Assembly (NCBI RefSeq): GCF_902806685.2
Contig: NC_048538.1
Span: 6,882,001 to 6,946,000, forward strand
Direction: 5' to 3'
Length of the DNA stretch: 64,000 nucleotides
DNA from: Maniola hyperantus
Taxonomy: Eukaryota; Arthropoda; Insecta; Lepidoptera; Nymphalidae
Shown here: positions 21,973-33,100 of the stretch, one piece after another
How the letters are laid out: every line of letters starts with the position of its first letter
Numbering within the stretch: the first letter of the stretch is position 1
Position numbers and translations under genes: made by a program
Notes under the pieces: model-generated
Told to the model about the DNA's origin: nothing
What the model saw: the letters and a program-made list of their open reading frames with translations, nothing else
The model's database searches: none

Positions 21973-23438
21973 ACTGCGCTCTTGCAAACCAATATCAGCG
22001 TTATATTTAATAAATATATTCTATATGTTATCTGCGATCAACGTTCATTCACGAATATAGGTGACATTTTTTTCCTCGTTCATATTAACATGTTTTTTTT
22101 TGTCTTTTTCACTTTTTTTTTGTTTCATGTTTTGCGAAATCTTCGCTTCGTGTTTGAATTTATGTCGTACAGTACAGTACTAACATATTATTTCAGAGGC
22201 CTTAAAAAGTTTGATAGCTAAACACTGTGACGATCACAATCACTTCCTGTTGGCTGACATATTAGCTGCCAAATTATTTTGATGCATTCCATAATTATGA
22301 TGAAACACTGCATCAATTAATTGTGTTTATAGTTTAATATTATCTATTACTTTTTGTTAAATTCATTTATAGATTCTTCAGCATTCTTACATAATTAATC
22401 TTCAGCATTATTCTAGGATTCAATTTTCACGTCAAACAATTTGGTTACACAATAATTGTTTCTTACAAAAGTAAACAGTCAGCAATAGACTAAGCTAAGA
22501 TTAGCTGCATTAATAAATTATTATAGAACTGACTCGATAGTAGGTAAGTAACAATAGTTATAAGCTTATGGTATTAGTGTTAAGGTTCTTTTGTAAGTTA
22601 AGAAAGGACTATTGCTAATTTTTTATTTCTGTTTTTTGGGTACGGTTGACATACCTACAGAGTGGAGTGGAGTGAAGTCATATAAGAAATACTGCCCCTC
22701 AGTTCACTCCACTATGCAGATGTGTGTTGTAAAGCGTTTAAATTTTTACTTCAAACAAAAATATGTATCTACTTGCTATTCATTCCCTCAAAGTACACTA
22801 AGCTGTACGAATACAAGTACGCTGGACTTACGATTGCTGGTTTGAATCAACTTGATTTTCGCCATTTTGGCGCTGATAGCAGCATCACGTAAGCTTACTT
22901 GAAACTAAATATTAGTGATGTGATGAGACATCGGTCAACATAGTGTCAAAACGAAGACCATTTGACACAGTGTCAATTTTAATTCCCGGTACGCTCGGTG
23001 GGGCGCTTCGTATCAGCACAAAAATAACTGATGTTGTACATGTTCCAGCATGCTTGTATAAGCCCATTTTAGAGGCTGAGTACGTGAAATCTAATTAATG
23101 TACAATTTATATCTCGAACAGCAAGAGTGCCCTAATGATTTTTCAGCTCTCCATTTTCATTTTTTAAAATACATGTATTAGATTATATTGTTTTTGGTAT
23201 TTGATGAAACAATAATTGTGACGTTGTCAAGGTGTATTTCTGTTCCTACAATGAAAATTTAAATCTTTTTTTCGAATCAAGGGAATTGATATAAAACATA
23301 GTTGAAGGCCTGTCCCACTGCTCCGCAATGCTCGGGCACGCGGCGGATTTTAGCTGCGTGGGTCCGTTTGTTAGGCAGCGTGGGTACGTTTCCACGACGA
23401 TAAACAATGATTGACTTACGGCAACACAGTTCTGCTAA

Positions 23439-23860
23439 GCAGTGGTCCGACCGCCGCGCCGCCGGCGAGAAAACGACCAACTATCCGCGCTTTTTCTCAA
23501 AAAACGCACAATAAATGAACATTCCGTGTAAACGAAAGAGATGCATATATCGAAAGTTGCTCTCTGACTGTTCACACTGCCGGCGACGACTCGCTTTACT
23601 CGTTTTGTCGCTGAGCGACGAGCTTTCAAAAATAAACTCGCTCAGCAATATTCGTTCAGAGATGCTCGCTCGCTTGAACACGTTAACGCGCGCGCAGGTT
23701 TGCACTGGACTGAGTGACCGCGGGCGAATGACGCGAGTAATCGCTCTTCGCGCTTGCACACTCGCTTATAGCCCGGCGACAAAAGTATCGAAACTACACA
23801 CTCGTTTATAGTTTCTAGTTCTACTCGTTTCTCGTTCATCGTCGGCGGTCGGACCACTGC
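23439..23860. mobile_element. GC-rich inverted-repeat element
   Basis: GCAGTGGTCCGACCGCCG at the left end and its exact complement at the right. The interior is rich in CGCTCG-type motifs and far more GC-rich than its surroundings. No coding capacity recognised. Confidence 0.7.
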
Positions 23861-23888
23861 CTTGTACGCCTGTAGAATGGACACGGGC

Positions 23889-23932
23889 ACACGCTATGCA
23901 CGTGGTACACGAGTACCACGTGCATAGCGTGT
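23889..23932. repeat. Perfect 20-bp stem hairpin
   Basis: ACACGCTATGCACGTGGTAC, loop ACGA, then the exact complement. A degenerate third copy of the arm (GCGTAGCGTGTACGTGG) lies near 24009-24026. Confidence 0.85.
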
Positions 23933-24530
23933 ACGTTCAAGCGATGAGATGTGTGGACGACAATTCTGCAGGCCACGCGTGTAGCAATGACCACCAACCA
24001 CGTATTCGTGCGTAGCGTGTACGTGGATTGCAGTAGACGTTATCATTTTCATACAAAGGGAAACTGACCCAGCGTGACCGTGCACCTCAGTTGGACAGCA
24101 GCCCCTTAATTCTTTAGTTTTTTTATGTACGTTATCCCTTAGTCACATAAGTAGTAGTATTTTTGTAATCACATGATAAAATGTGGCAAAGTAAAATAAT
24201 TTCACAAGTATTTTTTTTCCATAAAAATAATATAGATTTACCTGGGAAGAAACTTGTTTATTTTATTTTAGCAGATTCCCGTTATAAATTGTTTCATGTG
24301 TGAATTGATTAAAAAAATAAATTTTTACAGACTATAATGTTATTGTATGATTTTTTATAAATATTACCTTCATAAAATAACAACAAAATAATCATCAAAT
24401 TGCATTGCAGTGCATTATTTATATATTTGAGTAAAGGTGCAGACACTGTATTGTGCTGTGTTGCAACTTGTAAGGCGATCTGGCGCGTTGATCGATAAAA
24501 ATCGCGTCGAGCAAATTACGCCAGAGCGAC

Positions 24531-24609
24531 TATAGTACGCGAAAGGTCGACATTGCAATTGTGGTGAGACGCCACCCCGATTGCCACCTCGACCTGTCGC
24601 GTACTGTAG
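24531..24609. mobile_element. Palindromic MITE M2 (short form)
   Basis: TATAGTACGCGAAAGGTCGA on the left; TCGACCTGTCGCGTACTGTA on the right. The GC-rich centre of the long form is deleted. Confidence 0.75.
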
Positions 24610-24714
24610 TTGTGCATGTTTTCATTTTAAACCTAATACAAATTGTGGGACTCCGATCGCCCCTTCTGTCGCAACTCTCATCAGAGCAATAAAATTACTG
24701 TCTGTTATAAAATT

Positions 24715-25533
24715 TTATCTTAGCTGTGTCAAATATTCAATAGTTTCGATTTGAGTGGCTTCTAAAATTTGGAGAGCATCGTATTCACTGTCTAACTGTT
24801 CTAAAGCTATAGACTTATCGCTTATTTCAGCCTGAAATAAAAAATATATTTTAGAAAACCGAGATTAAATGACACCACTTTGATTTTATTTTTGTTGATA
24901 ATGTTATTTAATCCTTACTTGCAGTTTTGCTTGTTCACTTTCTCTGTCTTTTGCTATAGATTTGACGAGATTAGTTGCACCTATAGCAGCCATTTTCTGC
25001 TTTTCTACATTATCTCCCAATTCTTTTAACATATCCAACAAAGTCGTAATTATTTTCCCGAAGTCTTGTACTTCTGAAAAGTTATTTGTTAATTAATAAT
25101 ATACCTCGGTTGACCTCGTGTTTTAGTGAAGATCTGAGGAATAGTTTCGGTGATAGAAAACAAACTCCTCAGCAGCAGCAAACTAATAGCGTACCTATAT
25201 TACGCGACAAGTGGAGATGGCAATCGGGGTGGGGACGCGCTAACCCGGTGCGGGATAGCGCGGGTCCCCTAGCCGCATACACCCCGATTGCCATTTCGAC
25301 CTATCGCGTACCTAGTAGTGTAGTCAAAAGTAGACTTAAAATTTTTTCCTTATTAGTAACAGGTTCGATTTCCGGTCAACTAGTCTAAAATATTACAAAC
25401 TTTACCTACTTGTCTCATATTCTTTGCTAGTTTCCTTTAAATCTTCTGTTTCTTTGAGAACTGTGTTTTCAATAACTCTTATTTTGTTAATTTCATCGTA
25501 GTATAGGTGAGACTTCTGTAGTTCTTCAGCCAT
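24715..25533 (-). CDS. IFT20: Intraflagellar transport protein 20 (IFT-B)
   Basis: Small coiled-coil subunit of the IFT-B complex, which carries cargo from Golgi to cilium and along the axoneme. Exons on the minus strand: 25533-25410, 25073-24919 and 24831-24715; phases 1 and 0; 131 aa against 132 in human. Diagnostic stretches: YDEINKIRVIE near residue 12 and the best conserved block, KMAAIGATNLVKSIAKDRES, in exon 2, matching KMKAIGARNLLKSIAK of vertebrates. The exon 1 donor is A|GTAGGT, chosen over a nearby alternative because it alone keeps the KVQDFGKI frame. The protein is predicted largely helical. A 17-bp palindromic X-box lies 223 bp upstream of the ATG, matching RFX control of ciliary genes. 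It is divergent from spatacsin. Confidence 0.92.
25197..25314. mobile_element. Palindromic MITE M2 in IFT20 intron 1
   Basis: TATTACGCGACAAGTGGAGA to GCCATTTCGACCTATCGCGT, with a GC-rich centre (GCGCGGGTCCCCTAG). Confidence 0.75.
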
Positions 25534-25753
25534 GATGTGTAGAAACTTGAACCTACCGTCAAAAATTAATCTTCTACCTATATAGGTGTGTATTCTATTT
25601 TACCTATGTATTCTATTTTATTTTAAACTTTCGGATCTACTTAAGTATTCTTCGGTTAAAAATAATACAACCTGATAAATTACCAAATATAATTTTTCAA
25701 TTTATTTGTCTTATTTGTTTTGCTGTTAATGTAGGCAAGAGCAAGTTTGTAAA

Positions 25754-25770
25754 CTGTTGCCTGGCAACAG
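25754..25770. promoter_or_regulatory. X-box (RFX-type) palindrome
   Basis: CTGTTGCCTGGCAACAG is a perfect palindrome about a single central T. It matches the RFX half-site pair GTTGCC / GGCAAC with one-base spacing. It lies 223 bp upstream of the IFT20 ATG. Ciliary genes, IFT genes among them, are established RFX targets in worms, flies and vertebrates, so context supports function. Confidence 0.75.
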
Positions 25771-25931
25771 GTAAGCAAAGAATATATTACTTCCATTGCG
25801 GCGTTAATATCGCAGCAGTGTGTAACTAAATGACCATCCTAATACAAAATGTACTGAAAACAGATATCGCAATAACGCATGCGATATTATCGACCGATAA
25901 TAACGCGGCTGTGTGGGGGAGCCTTTAATCT

Positions 25932-26222
25932 ATGAGTAGGTACAGTAGTCTAGCGGTTAGGACGTCCGTCTTCCAATCGGAGGTCGGGGGTTCGATCCCG
26001 GGCACGCACTTCTAACTTTTCGGAGTTCTGTGCGTTTTTAAGTAATTAAAATATCACTTAACGGTGGAGGAAAACATCGTGAGGAAACCTGCATGCATGA
26101 GATTTCTCCATAATGTTCTCAAAGGTGTGTGAAGTCTGCCAATCCACACTTGGTCAGCGTGGTAGACTATGGCTAAGACCCTTCTCACTCTGAGAGGTGA
26201 GCTGGCGATGTGTTGATCATGA
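25932..26222 (+). mobile_element. tRNA-derived SINE, family S1
   Basis: TAGCGGTTAGGACGTCCGTC, B box GGTTCGATCCCGGGC, GTGAGGAAACCTGCATGC, AAGTCTGCCAATCCACACTT, and a tail near TTGATCATGATGA. Nearly full length. Confidence 0.8.
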
Positions 26223-26302
26223 TGACTGGTTGCTCGACACTTCAGTCTAGGGCTGACGTCACTAAAATGGCGGCCACGCGCATTAGCAATTTGCGGGACA
26301 CA

Positions 26303-26672
26303 GCGCGACAAACAAGGCTCTCTTGCTTGGATGAATGATGAATATGTTATTGGTCTGTGATGAATGCTCTCTTGGCATTTCAATGACATTGACAAGGGAG
26401 GCGCTGTTGGAGAACAAAGCCCATACAAAGCCATTCATCTATATTCAATGTACTCTGTGCCATTCATCCAAGAACAAAGGGGGCGTTAGTACAGTAGGTA
26501 CGATTCATACTTAAATGCGTCTGCGTGAAGTTGCGACACGTGCCCTGTTACCCTCCCCGCTTCCCCGGACACCCAAAATGTGTGTGGTGCGCAAACTTTA
26601 GGGGCGCATTTATGTTTGAATCGTACTGTACCTACCGATTTTTGCCACGCGCCAAGAAAATCTTGTCGCACC
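26303..26672. mobile_element. MITE M12 with a second MITE nested inside
   Basis: Outer element: GCGACAAACAAGGCTCTCTT on the left and ATTTTTGCCACGCGCCAAGA...CTTGTCGCACCG on the right, as in the copy at 56575-56717. Inner palindrome about 26489-26630: AGTACAGTAGGTACGATTCA against TGAATCGTACTGTACCTAC. Confidence 0.65.
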
Positions 26673-27107
26673 GTAGGTATTAGACACCATAGATACGGAT
26701 CTATAGAACAATAGAACATTATTACCCGTCTAGATACGTCAATGTCAAAAATTGTTGTTTAGGTATTTATGATGTCACAAAATAAATAAAAATTTGTTAT
26801 TTTTTTTATAAATACTAATAATGTTACTGTGCAAAAATTATTAATTTGAATATCTAAATAATTATGTATGACTGTATTTCTCCAATGAAAATAATAAAAC
26901 TATAAAGTAATCGTGAAATCTGTGTAAATAGGATTATATTGTACCTACCTATTGTTTGCTCAAGATTCTAGTAAATGTAAATAGCTTGGTTGGTATATAA
27001 TACGCATTGTTTACCATCTAGGTATTGCATCACATTAATGAGCTCTGTATGTTTAAGCATTATTATAAAATGCATGTGAATATGTGTTGTGAATTTTAGT
27101 GAAAACA

Positions 27108-30100
27108 ATGGAAGGGCTGAGTCAAAATGAGAAGATTATCTGGAACTGTTGGGAGGAGAAATCGCCGAGGGATATGGTTCGAGAGGCTGCCGCAAAGGGA
27201 ACTCATATCAATCTTGCAATCAAATATCTAATGAGCAAAAACTCTTGGAGTGAATCTACAGCACAAGATTGGTTTATGGCAGAGGTAGATACATTACCTA
27301 ATTAGTAAACAAAAACAGCAGTGACAGCCTAGTGATTAAGACGTCGGCCTATTATTCTAGAGGTTGGGGATTAGATCCTGGGCATCAGTGGCGTGCAGGT
27401 CATAGAGGCATAAATGCACTGCTTACCCCAGTTGTAATAGCTCAATGCATATTTTTCATTATGACCTGCATGTAAACAGGTTCCTACCTAACTAATGCCT
27501 ACCCTGGCTTTGAACACTGTGCACGCCACTGCTGGGCATGTACACCTAATTTTTTTTGTTATTTGCGTTTTAAGGGATTAAATATCACTTGCTAAGAGGA
27601 GAGTTCTCCATGATGTTCTCAAATGTATGCGAATTCTGCCAATCTGCACTGGATCAGCATGGCGGAATATGGCCCTTCTCATTCTGAGAGGAGACCTGTG
27701 CTCAGTAGTAGATGGGTTGATCTGGTGGATCATCATCTTATGTACTATTTGTGTTAATTGAGTCCACAGTACATCAAACAAGTTGCAGGGAGCCACTGCA
27801 TTCAGGTGGCACAAGAGTCTGGCATGTAGAAGTCCCTACAAGGAACCTATGTCTAGCAGTGGACCTCTATCGGTATCTAGTGATGCCTTTAGAAATGTAC
27901 TGACTTTTTGTAGCAATACTATTACACCTTCAATTCGTGGCTGTATCACTTGAAAAAGTCGCCATTGGCGATAATGTAATATGTACGAATTGACAGTTTA
28001 AACGTAGCATGTTCATATTAGCTGTAACATAAAAATGCAACTCCTCAATATATCGAAGTAGGTTGCCTGCACATCGGATTGAAAGAGAGGTGATGCAAAA
28101 TTATGTAGGTTAGGTAGTTAAGCAATAAGATTTAAACAATAGTATGTAAGATTTATTTATTGTTATTGTTAGTCCATAAGGGAGAGTAGATCATAAGCCG
28201 GCTCTCAATAAACATCTTTCACCGTTGCCGCATTTAATTATTACCATACGGCCACAACATATCTCATGGCGACCCTTGCCAGTCGGTGCATGCCTAATCT
28301 AAGTGCGTGCACCGGCTGGGCACCGATCTAGAAGAAGACTACACAATTTTCAAAAGAATATTCAAGACTCAGCTAGAACAAAAAGAAGAAACTAATTCCA
28401 CGTCCTGTATTAAAAATCAAGAAACACTAATTTTAAGAAATAAGCCAAAAAAAATGAATCCATAATGAACAGAAGACATCTCAAGCTTCATTGATCGGCC
28501 CAGCATCATCGTGCGTCCAGGGTTATCCCGGCCACAACTAAGAGGTGTCCAGGGTATTCCCGGCCCAGTTCGAGGAGTCCAGGGTTTTCCCGGCCCACCA
28601 AGAAGAAAGAAGAGGCGCAGACTCCAGACCTCCGGACCTGATGAGCGAAATCACCCCTGACGACGACGGCGATTACACGGCGGTCACGAAATTGATTAAT
28701 AAAATGTGTCGCTAACAGTTAAAGTAAGTGCAATTTATCTCTCGTAATGGGCAAATAGGTAGAATGTGTAGGTATTGTAATTTTTTTTTGGGTAGATAAT
28801 TTAATTTTGTACGTATAGGATAGGAGAATATTAGTAATTTTTTTAAATAATAAATAATACTTGCTCCACTATCTACTCATAAGTTCCCTTCGTGCTTCAT
28901 TTGTAAGATTTTATATAGTGTGTAGGATAGTTTAAAATAATAATAGATAATTAATAAATGAATAAGTAGGTACTTACTTCTTTCGTAAATATTCGGTGTT
29001 AAAATCGAAATATAATAATTCAGAGAATTATAACGGTGTCATCGCGTGGTCAACGACACACGCGTACCCGAACATTTTGTATTGTTATACGAGACAATGG
29101 TTTTGCTCGAGATGCAATTTGCAAATACAAGGAAATGAATATGAAATAAGGAGAATTTTTTCCCCTACAGACGTTTTTCGTCTAGTTTCGTGCAAGTTTT
29201 GACGATGTAAGACTATACCCGGCTTTGACAAATTAGGACTCTGCAAACCAAAGGCTTGATCACCCTTCGGCTGTAGAAGTGCTATAGGTATAAAATATAC
29301 AATATTTATTTTGGGATTGAGACATACTGACGTAGGAAGATGATTATTATTTATTTATTTGGACGCGATGTTTTGCGCATATTTAGTACCTCCTCATTCA
29401 ACTATAATATATTTGTCTAGACTCTTGATCATTATCTACCGCGCTGGTGTTAGTGAAAGACCTAGAATTTTTATGAAAAGTTGAATGTTTATTGAAATAC
29501 TTATTGAAAGAAATAAGTTTGATGAAGACTATAAGTCTTATGAAAAATGCTTGCAAGCATGTTATGTTAAATATTTATTAGGAGAGAGTACGCGCCGCGT
29601 TTGTTGATTTGTTTATTTGTTTATTTATTTGTATTATGTGAAGAAGTAACTTGAAAGGAAGATGAAGACTAGGAGAGATTTATTTTGACTGTCCAGGAAA
29701 TATAAATACCTGAGATGTTTACTTAATAATAGGTCTTACGACGATGCTAAAACGACAGCTGTATACTTATGATGACGACTATTTGATAGGTTATAGAATC
29801 TTTTGAAGTCGATTTGTGAAATCGATACCTCAGCTTATACATATCTAATACCTATGATGCTATTTTGAGATTATTTTATTACATATGATGGGATTTTTTC
29901 GAAACTTTTGTAAAAGTTAAATCCTTGACTGCACTTAATAGATTACGATTTTTCTATTTATAAGTAAGGTTGAAAGTATGCCCATACGAAGTGAGAGATA
30001 AGATAAATTGCACTTTAAGCACAGGAAGTAACTAAAAAAAATGTTTCCTTACATAATTTAATTTTATTTAGCATTAGATTTTATTTTTGTGATTGTCATC

Positions 30101-33100
30101 ATCTTTTCTTCTGATTCGATGTAGCGTCTAACATTTTTTTCTTTTAAGGGGAGGGGTAACCGCATACATTTTCAGGGGAGTTGTAATATGTACGAATTGA
30201 CAGTTTAAACGTAGCATGTTCATATTAGCTGTAACATAAAAATGCAACTCCTCAATATATCGAAGTAGGTTGCCTGCACATCGGATTGAAAGAGAGGTGA
30301 TGCAAAATTATGTAGGTTAGGTAGTTAAGCAATAAGATTTAAACAATAGTATGTAAGATTTATTTATTGTTATTGTTAGTCCATAAGGGAGAGTAGATCA
30401 TAAGCCGGCTCTCAATAAACATCTTTCACCGTTGCCGCATTTAATTATTACCATACGGCCACTACATATCTCAATAACAGATATTTGAGCCTGTTATTTT
30501 TGAGTAGTTATAATTGATATCACTTGTCAAAAAAAGCTCAATAATATCAGGTTTATATTAAAACTAGCATGTGCACGTGACTTGGTCTGCGTGTACTACA
30601 CAAACTTCAAACCCCTATTTTATCCTCTTCGGGGTTGAATTTTCAAAAATCCTTTCTTAGCGGATGTCTATATCATAAAAGCTATCTGCATGCCAAATTT
30701 CAGCCCGATCTGTCCAGTAGTTTGAGCTGTGTGTTGATAGATCAGTCAGTCAGTCAGCTTATCCTTTTATATGTGTATTTATAGATCTTAGTTAGATTAT
30801 ACTATAATCCGTCTCTAGTCTCTACTATTAAAAATAAGAACTACTAGCTGATACCCGCGACTTCGTCTGCGTGGATTTACATTTTTCAAAATCCCGCGGA
30901 AACTCTTTAATTTTCCGGGATGAAAAGTAGCCTATGTTTTAATCCAGGGTATAATCTTTCTCCATTCCAAATTTCATCCAAATCCGTTCAGCCGTTTTTG
31001 CGTGATTGAGTAACAAACATCCAAACATCCACACTTTCACATTTATAGTATTAGTAGGATTAGCATTAGGATGAAGCATGCTTGTACTTGTGGAGAGCTA
31101 GCTTAAAATTATGCTTTTTTCAGGTCAAAGCATGGACAGTCCAGCTGCTAATGCGAAAGCAAATATATAAAGTTCTTCACATTTTAAATAAATGCAATAT
31201 AAATTCAGAAGAACATTTAATGGTTCTTGCAGAGACATCACCAGAAATTGAATATAGAGATTTCATTGTGGAAAACTTGCAAAAACTGTCCAAGGTATTC
31301 ATTCAATTATTTATATTATAAAGGTTGCCTGTGACTTTGTCCATGTGGTTTTGAAAAATCCTGTGGGAACTCTTTGATTTACAGGACAAAAAGTAGATTA
31401 TGTCTGTCCCTCGCTGGAATGCTGTCTACCAAATTTTGTCAAAATCATTAAACACAGAAGCCATAAAAAGAGGGCAGACAGATAGACACACTTTCACCAG
31501 GTTTAGTGTGGATATATGTAATTGTTTTCAATCTTCAAAGGCTGGACATCATCTATGCTATGAGAACACAAAATTTACTTCTAGCCCTGCAGCTGATCAG
31601 TTGGTAAAAAGATTTCGATAAACTGGTCTGTTGTGTATAACGCACAACAGACGGAAACGTTTAAGTGCGGAAACCAGCCCAGAATGAAGAAGAAGAACTG
31701 GGCTGTGACAAACAATACTTGACAGGTCGAGATGGCAATCAGGGAGGGAACGCACCGCACACCCCCCGCGCTAACCCAGTGCGGGCGAGCGCGGATGACG
31801 TGCGGGTGTGCGAGGTTTTCCCCCGTCTCAGACCCTGATTGCCATCTCGACCTGTCGCATACTATAGTTATAGTTAAATGCAGTAATGTTAAATAAACAA
31901 AATTTATCCACTGAAAACTGGGATAGAACTAGGTCTAAATTTAGGCAAATAAAGGCAAAACCTAGGGAAAACTTAGTAAATCTACTGTCTGTAATAGAGA
32001 TAGATAGATAGAATAATAAGATCAGTAGGTAACTCTATTGCTATTATTAAAGTCATGACACATTTAAATTAAATTTTTAAGTGTAGGTAACACCAAGGTT
32101 CATTTTTTGTTTCATAATTATTGTGTGTCAATAAAAGATATTTTTTCCTTATTTCTAAGGATATGAAAAGTGAAAATTTGAATAGGTGGGAAAATTTCAA
32201 AAGGCATTGGAATTTACTTCGCTATCTGGAAAAGTCGTTTGAAGTTGATGGTACCTTCAAACAAAACAAAGTGTTTGGTATTGGAAGCAACAGAGTATTT
32301 GTAAATGAAAGTGAAATTAAGGCACTGACAATCGAGAATATAGAAAAATATCCCCCTGATTGGAAATGCAAGATTGCAACTGCATTATTCTTTGACACAT
32401 TTGGTGAGTTACACAAATTGTAATTGTAACATAGAGCTCATCATTGCTTTTTATTAAGCACTAGCTGCCCCGCCGAACTTCGTACTGCCTAACAGTCGAT
32501 TAAAATTTTTCTCTCCGTAAGAACCATCCTCGTACTTCAAGGAATATTATTAAAAAAAAAATTAGCAAAATCGGTTCAGCTGTTCTCGAGATTTGCGATC
32601 AGCAACACATTTAGCGATTCATTTTTATACATATATAGAGATGATCGTTTTCAAGCGTAAAGGCGTTTGTGCACTCGTTCGTGTTAATTTTCGTAAAAAT
32701 ACTATTCGTAGTGGTCATCATAAAAATTTAAGTACGCTTGTGCACTAATTTGCTTCGTTTTATACGGTTCCGTCAAAATACGAACCAGATGAGTGCACAA
32801 GCGTTGGAAGTCGTATGCACGTTCTGTATGACGGCCACTTCGAATCGTATTTTTACGAAAACGAATACGAATCTTGCAATAAATAAATATATTTTTTCCA
32901 TTCTAATTTTCTCTAAACCACCTATTTCCAATTATATTGCTGCATCATGCATGGCTGAACTATAACCAATAAGATTGTGCCCTGTCATTCTATGAATTAA
33001 TTAATATTTGACATAAAACTATAGTTCTGATGCAAGTTCTGGCCCTTGTATGGTGTAATCTTTTGAGCTTTAATCGGTTATTTCACAGTTATTATTTCAG

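Larger units (their letters stand above)
21001..24714. other. Intergenic region, PPM1G to IFT20 3' ends
   Basis: No exon supported. It contains M1 fragments (about 21165-21235 and 21545-21695), a two-tier palindrome (21764-21972), a GC-rich inverted-repeat element (23439-23860), a hairpin (23889-23932) and an M2 MITE (24531-24609). The stretches 22000-23280 and 24100-24480 are AT-rich and I see nothing in them. Confidence 0.7.
25534..27107. other. Head-to-head intergenic region, IFT20 / spatacsin
   Basis: Holds an X-box at 25754-25770, an S1 SINE at 25932-26222, half of M3 at 26245-26302 and nested MITEs at 26303-26672. The stretch 26730-27090 is AT-rich and should contain the spatacsin start region. 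A possible splice acceptor (TTTTAG) sits just before the spatacsin ATG. Confidence 0.65.
27975..30473 (+). mobile_element. Non-autonomous LTR retrotransposon
   Basis: Two 292-bp LTRs, 27975-28266 and 30182-30473, start TGTAATATGTACG and end CATATCTCA. By eye they differ at one base (CACAACA / CACTACA). A 4-bp duplication ATAA flanks the element (27971-27974 and 30474-30477). The interior begins TGGCGACCCTTGCC, a plausible primer-binding site, and a purine tract (AAGGGGAGGGG, then CAGGGGAG) precedes the 3' LTR. The 1.9 kb interior has no recognisable gag, protease or reverse transcriptase, so it must depend on another element. The 4-bp duplication suggests the Gypsy group (inference). Spatacsin intron 1. 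Confidence 0.85.

Noticed and set aside
23277..23890. Overlapping frames in the GC-rich element
   Set aside because: Frames open on several strands at once in a CG-rich repeat; no protein motif.
27975..30473. Two ~290-bp repeats as a segmental duplication
   Set aside because: TG...CA ends, a 4-bp flanking duplication, primer-binding-like and polypurine sequences make an LTR pair the better explanation.
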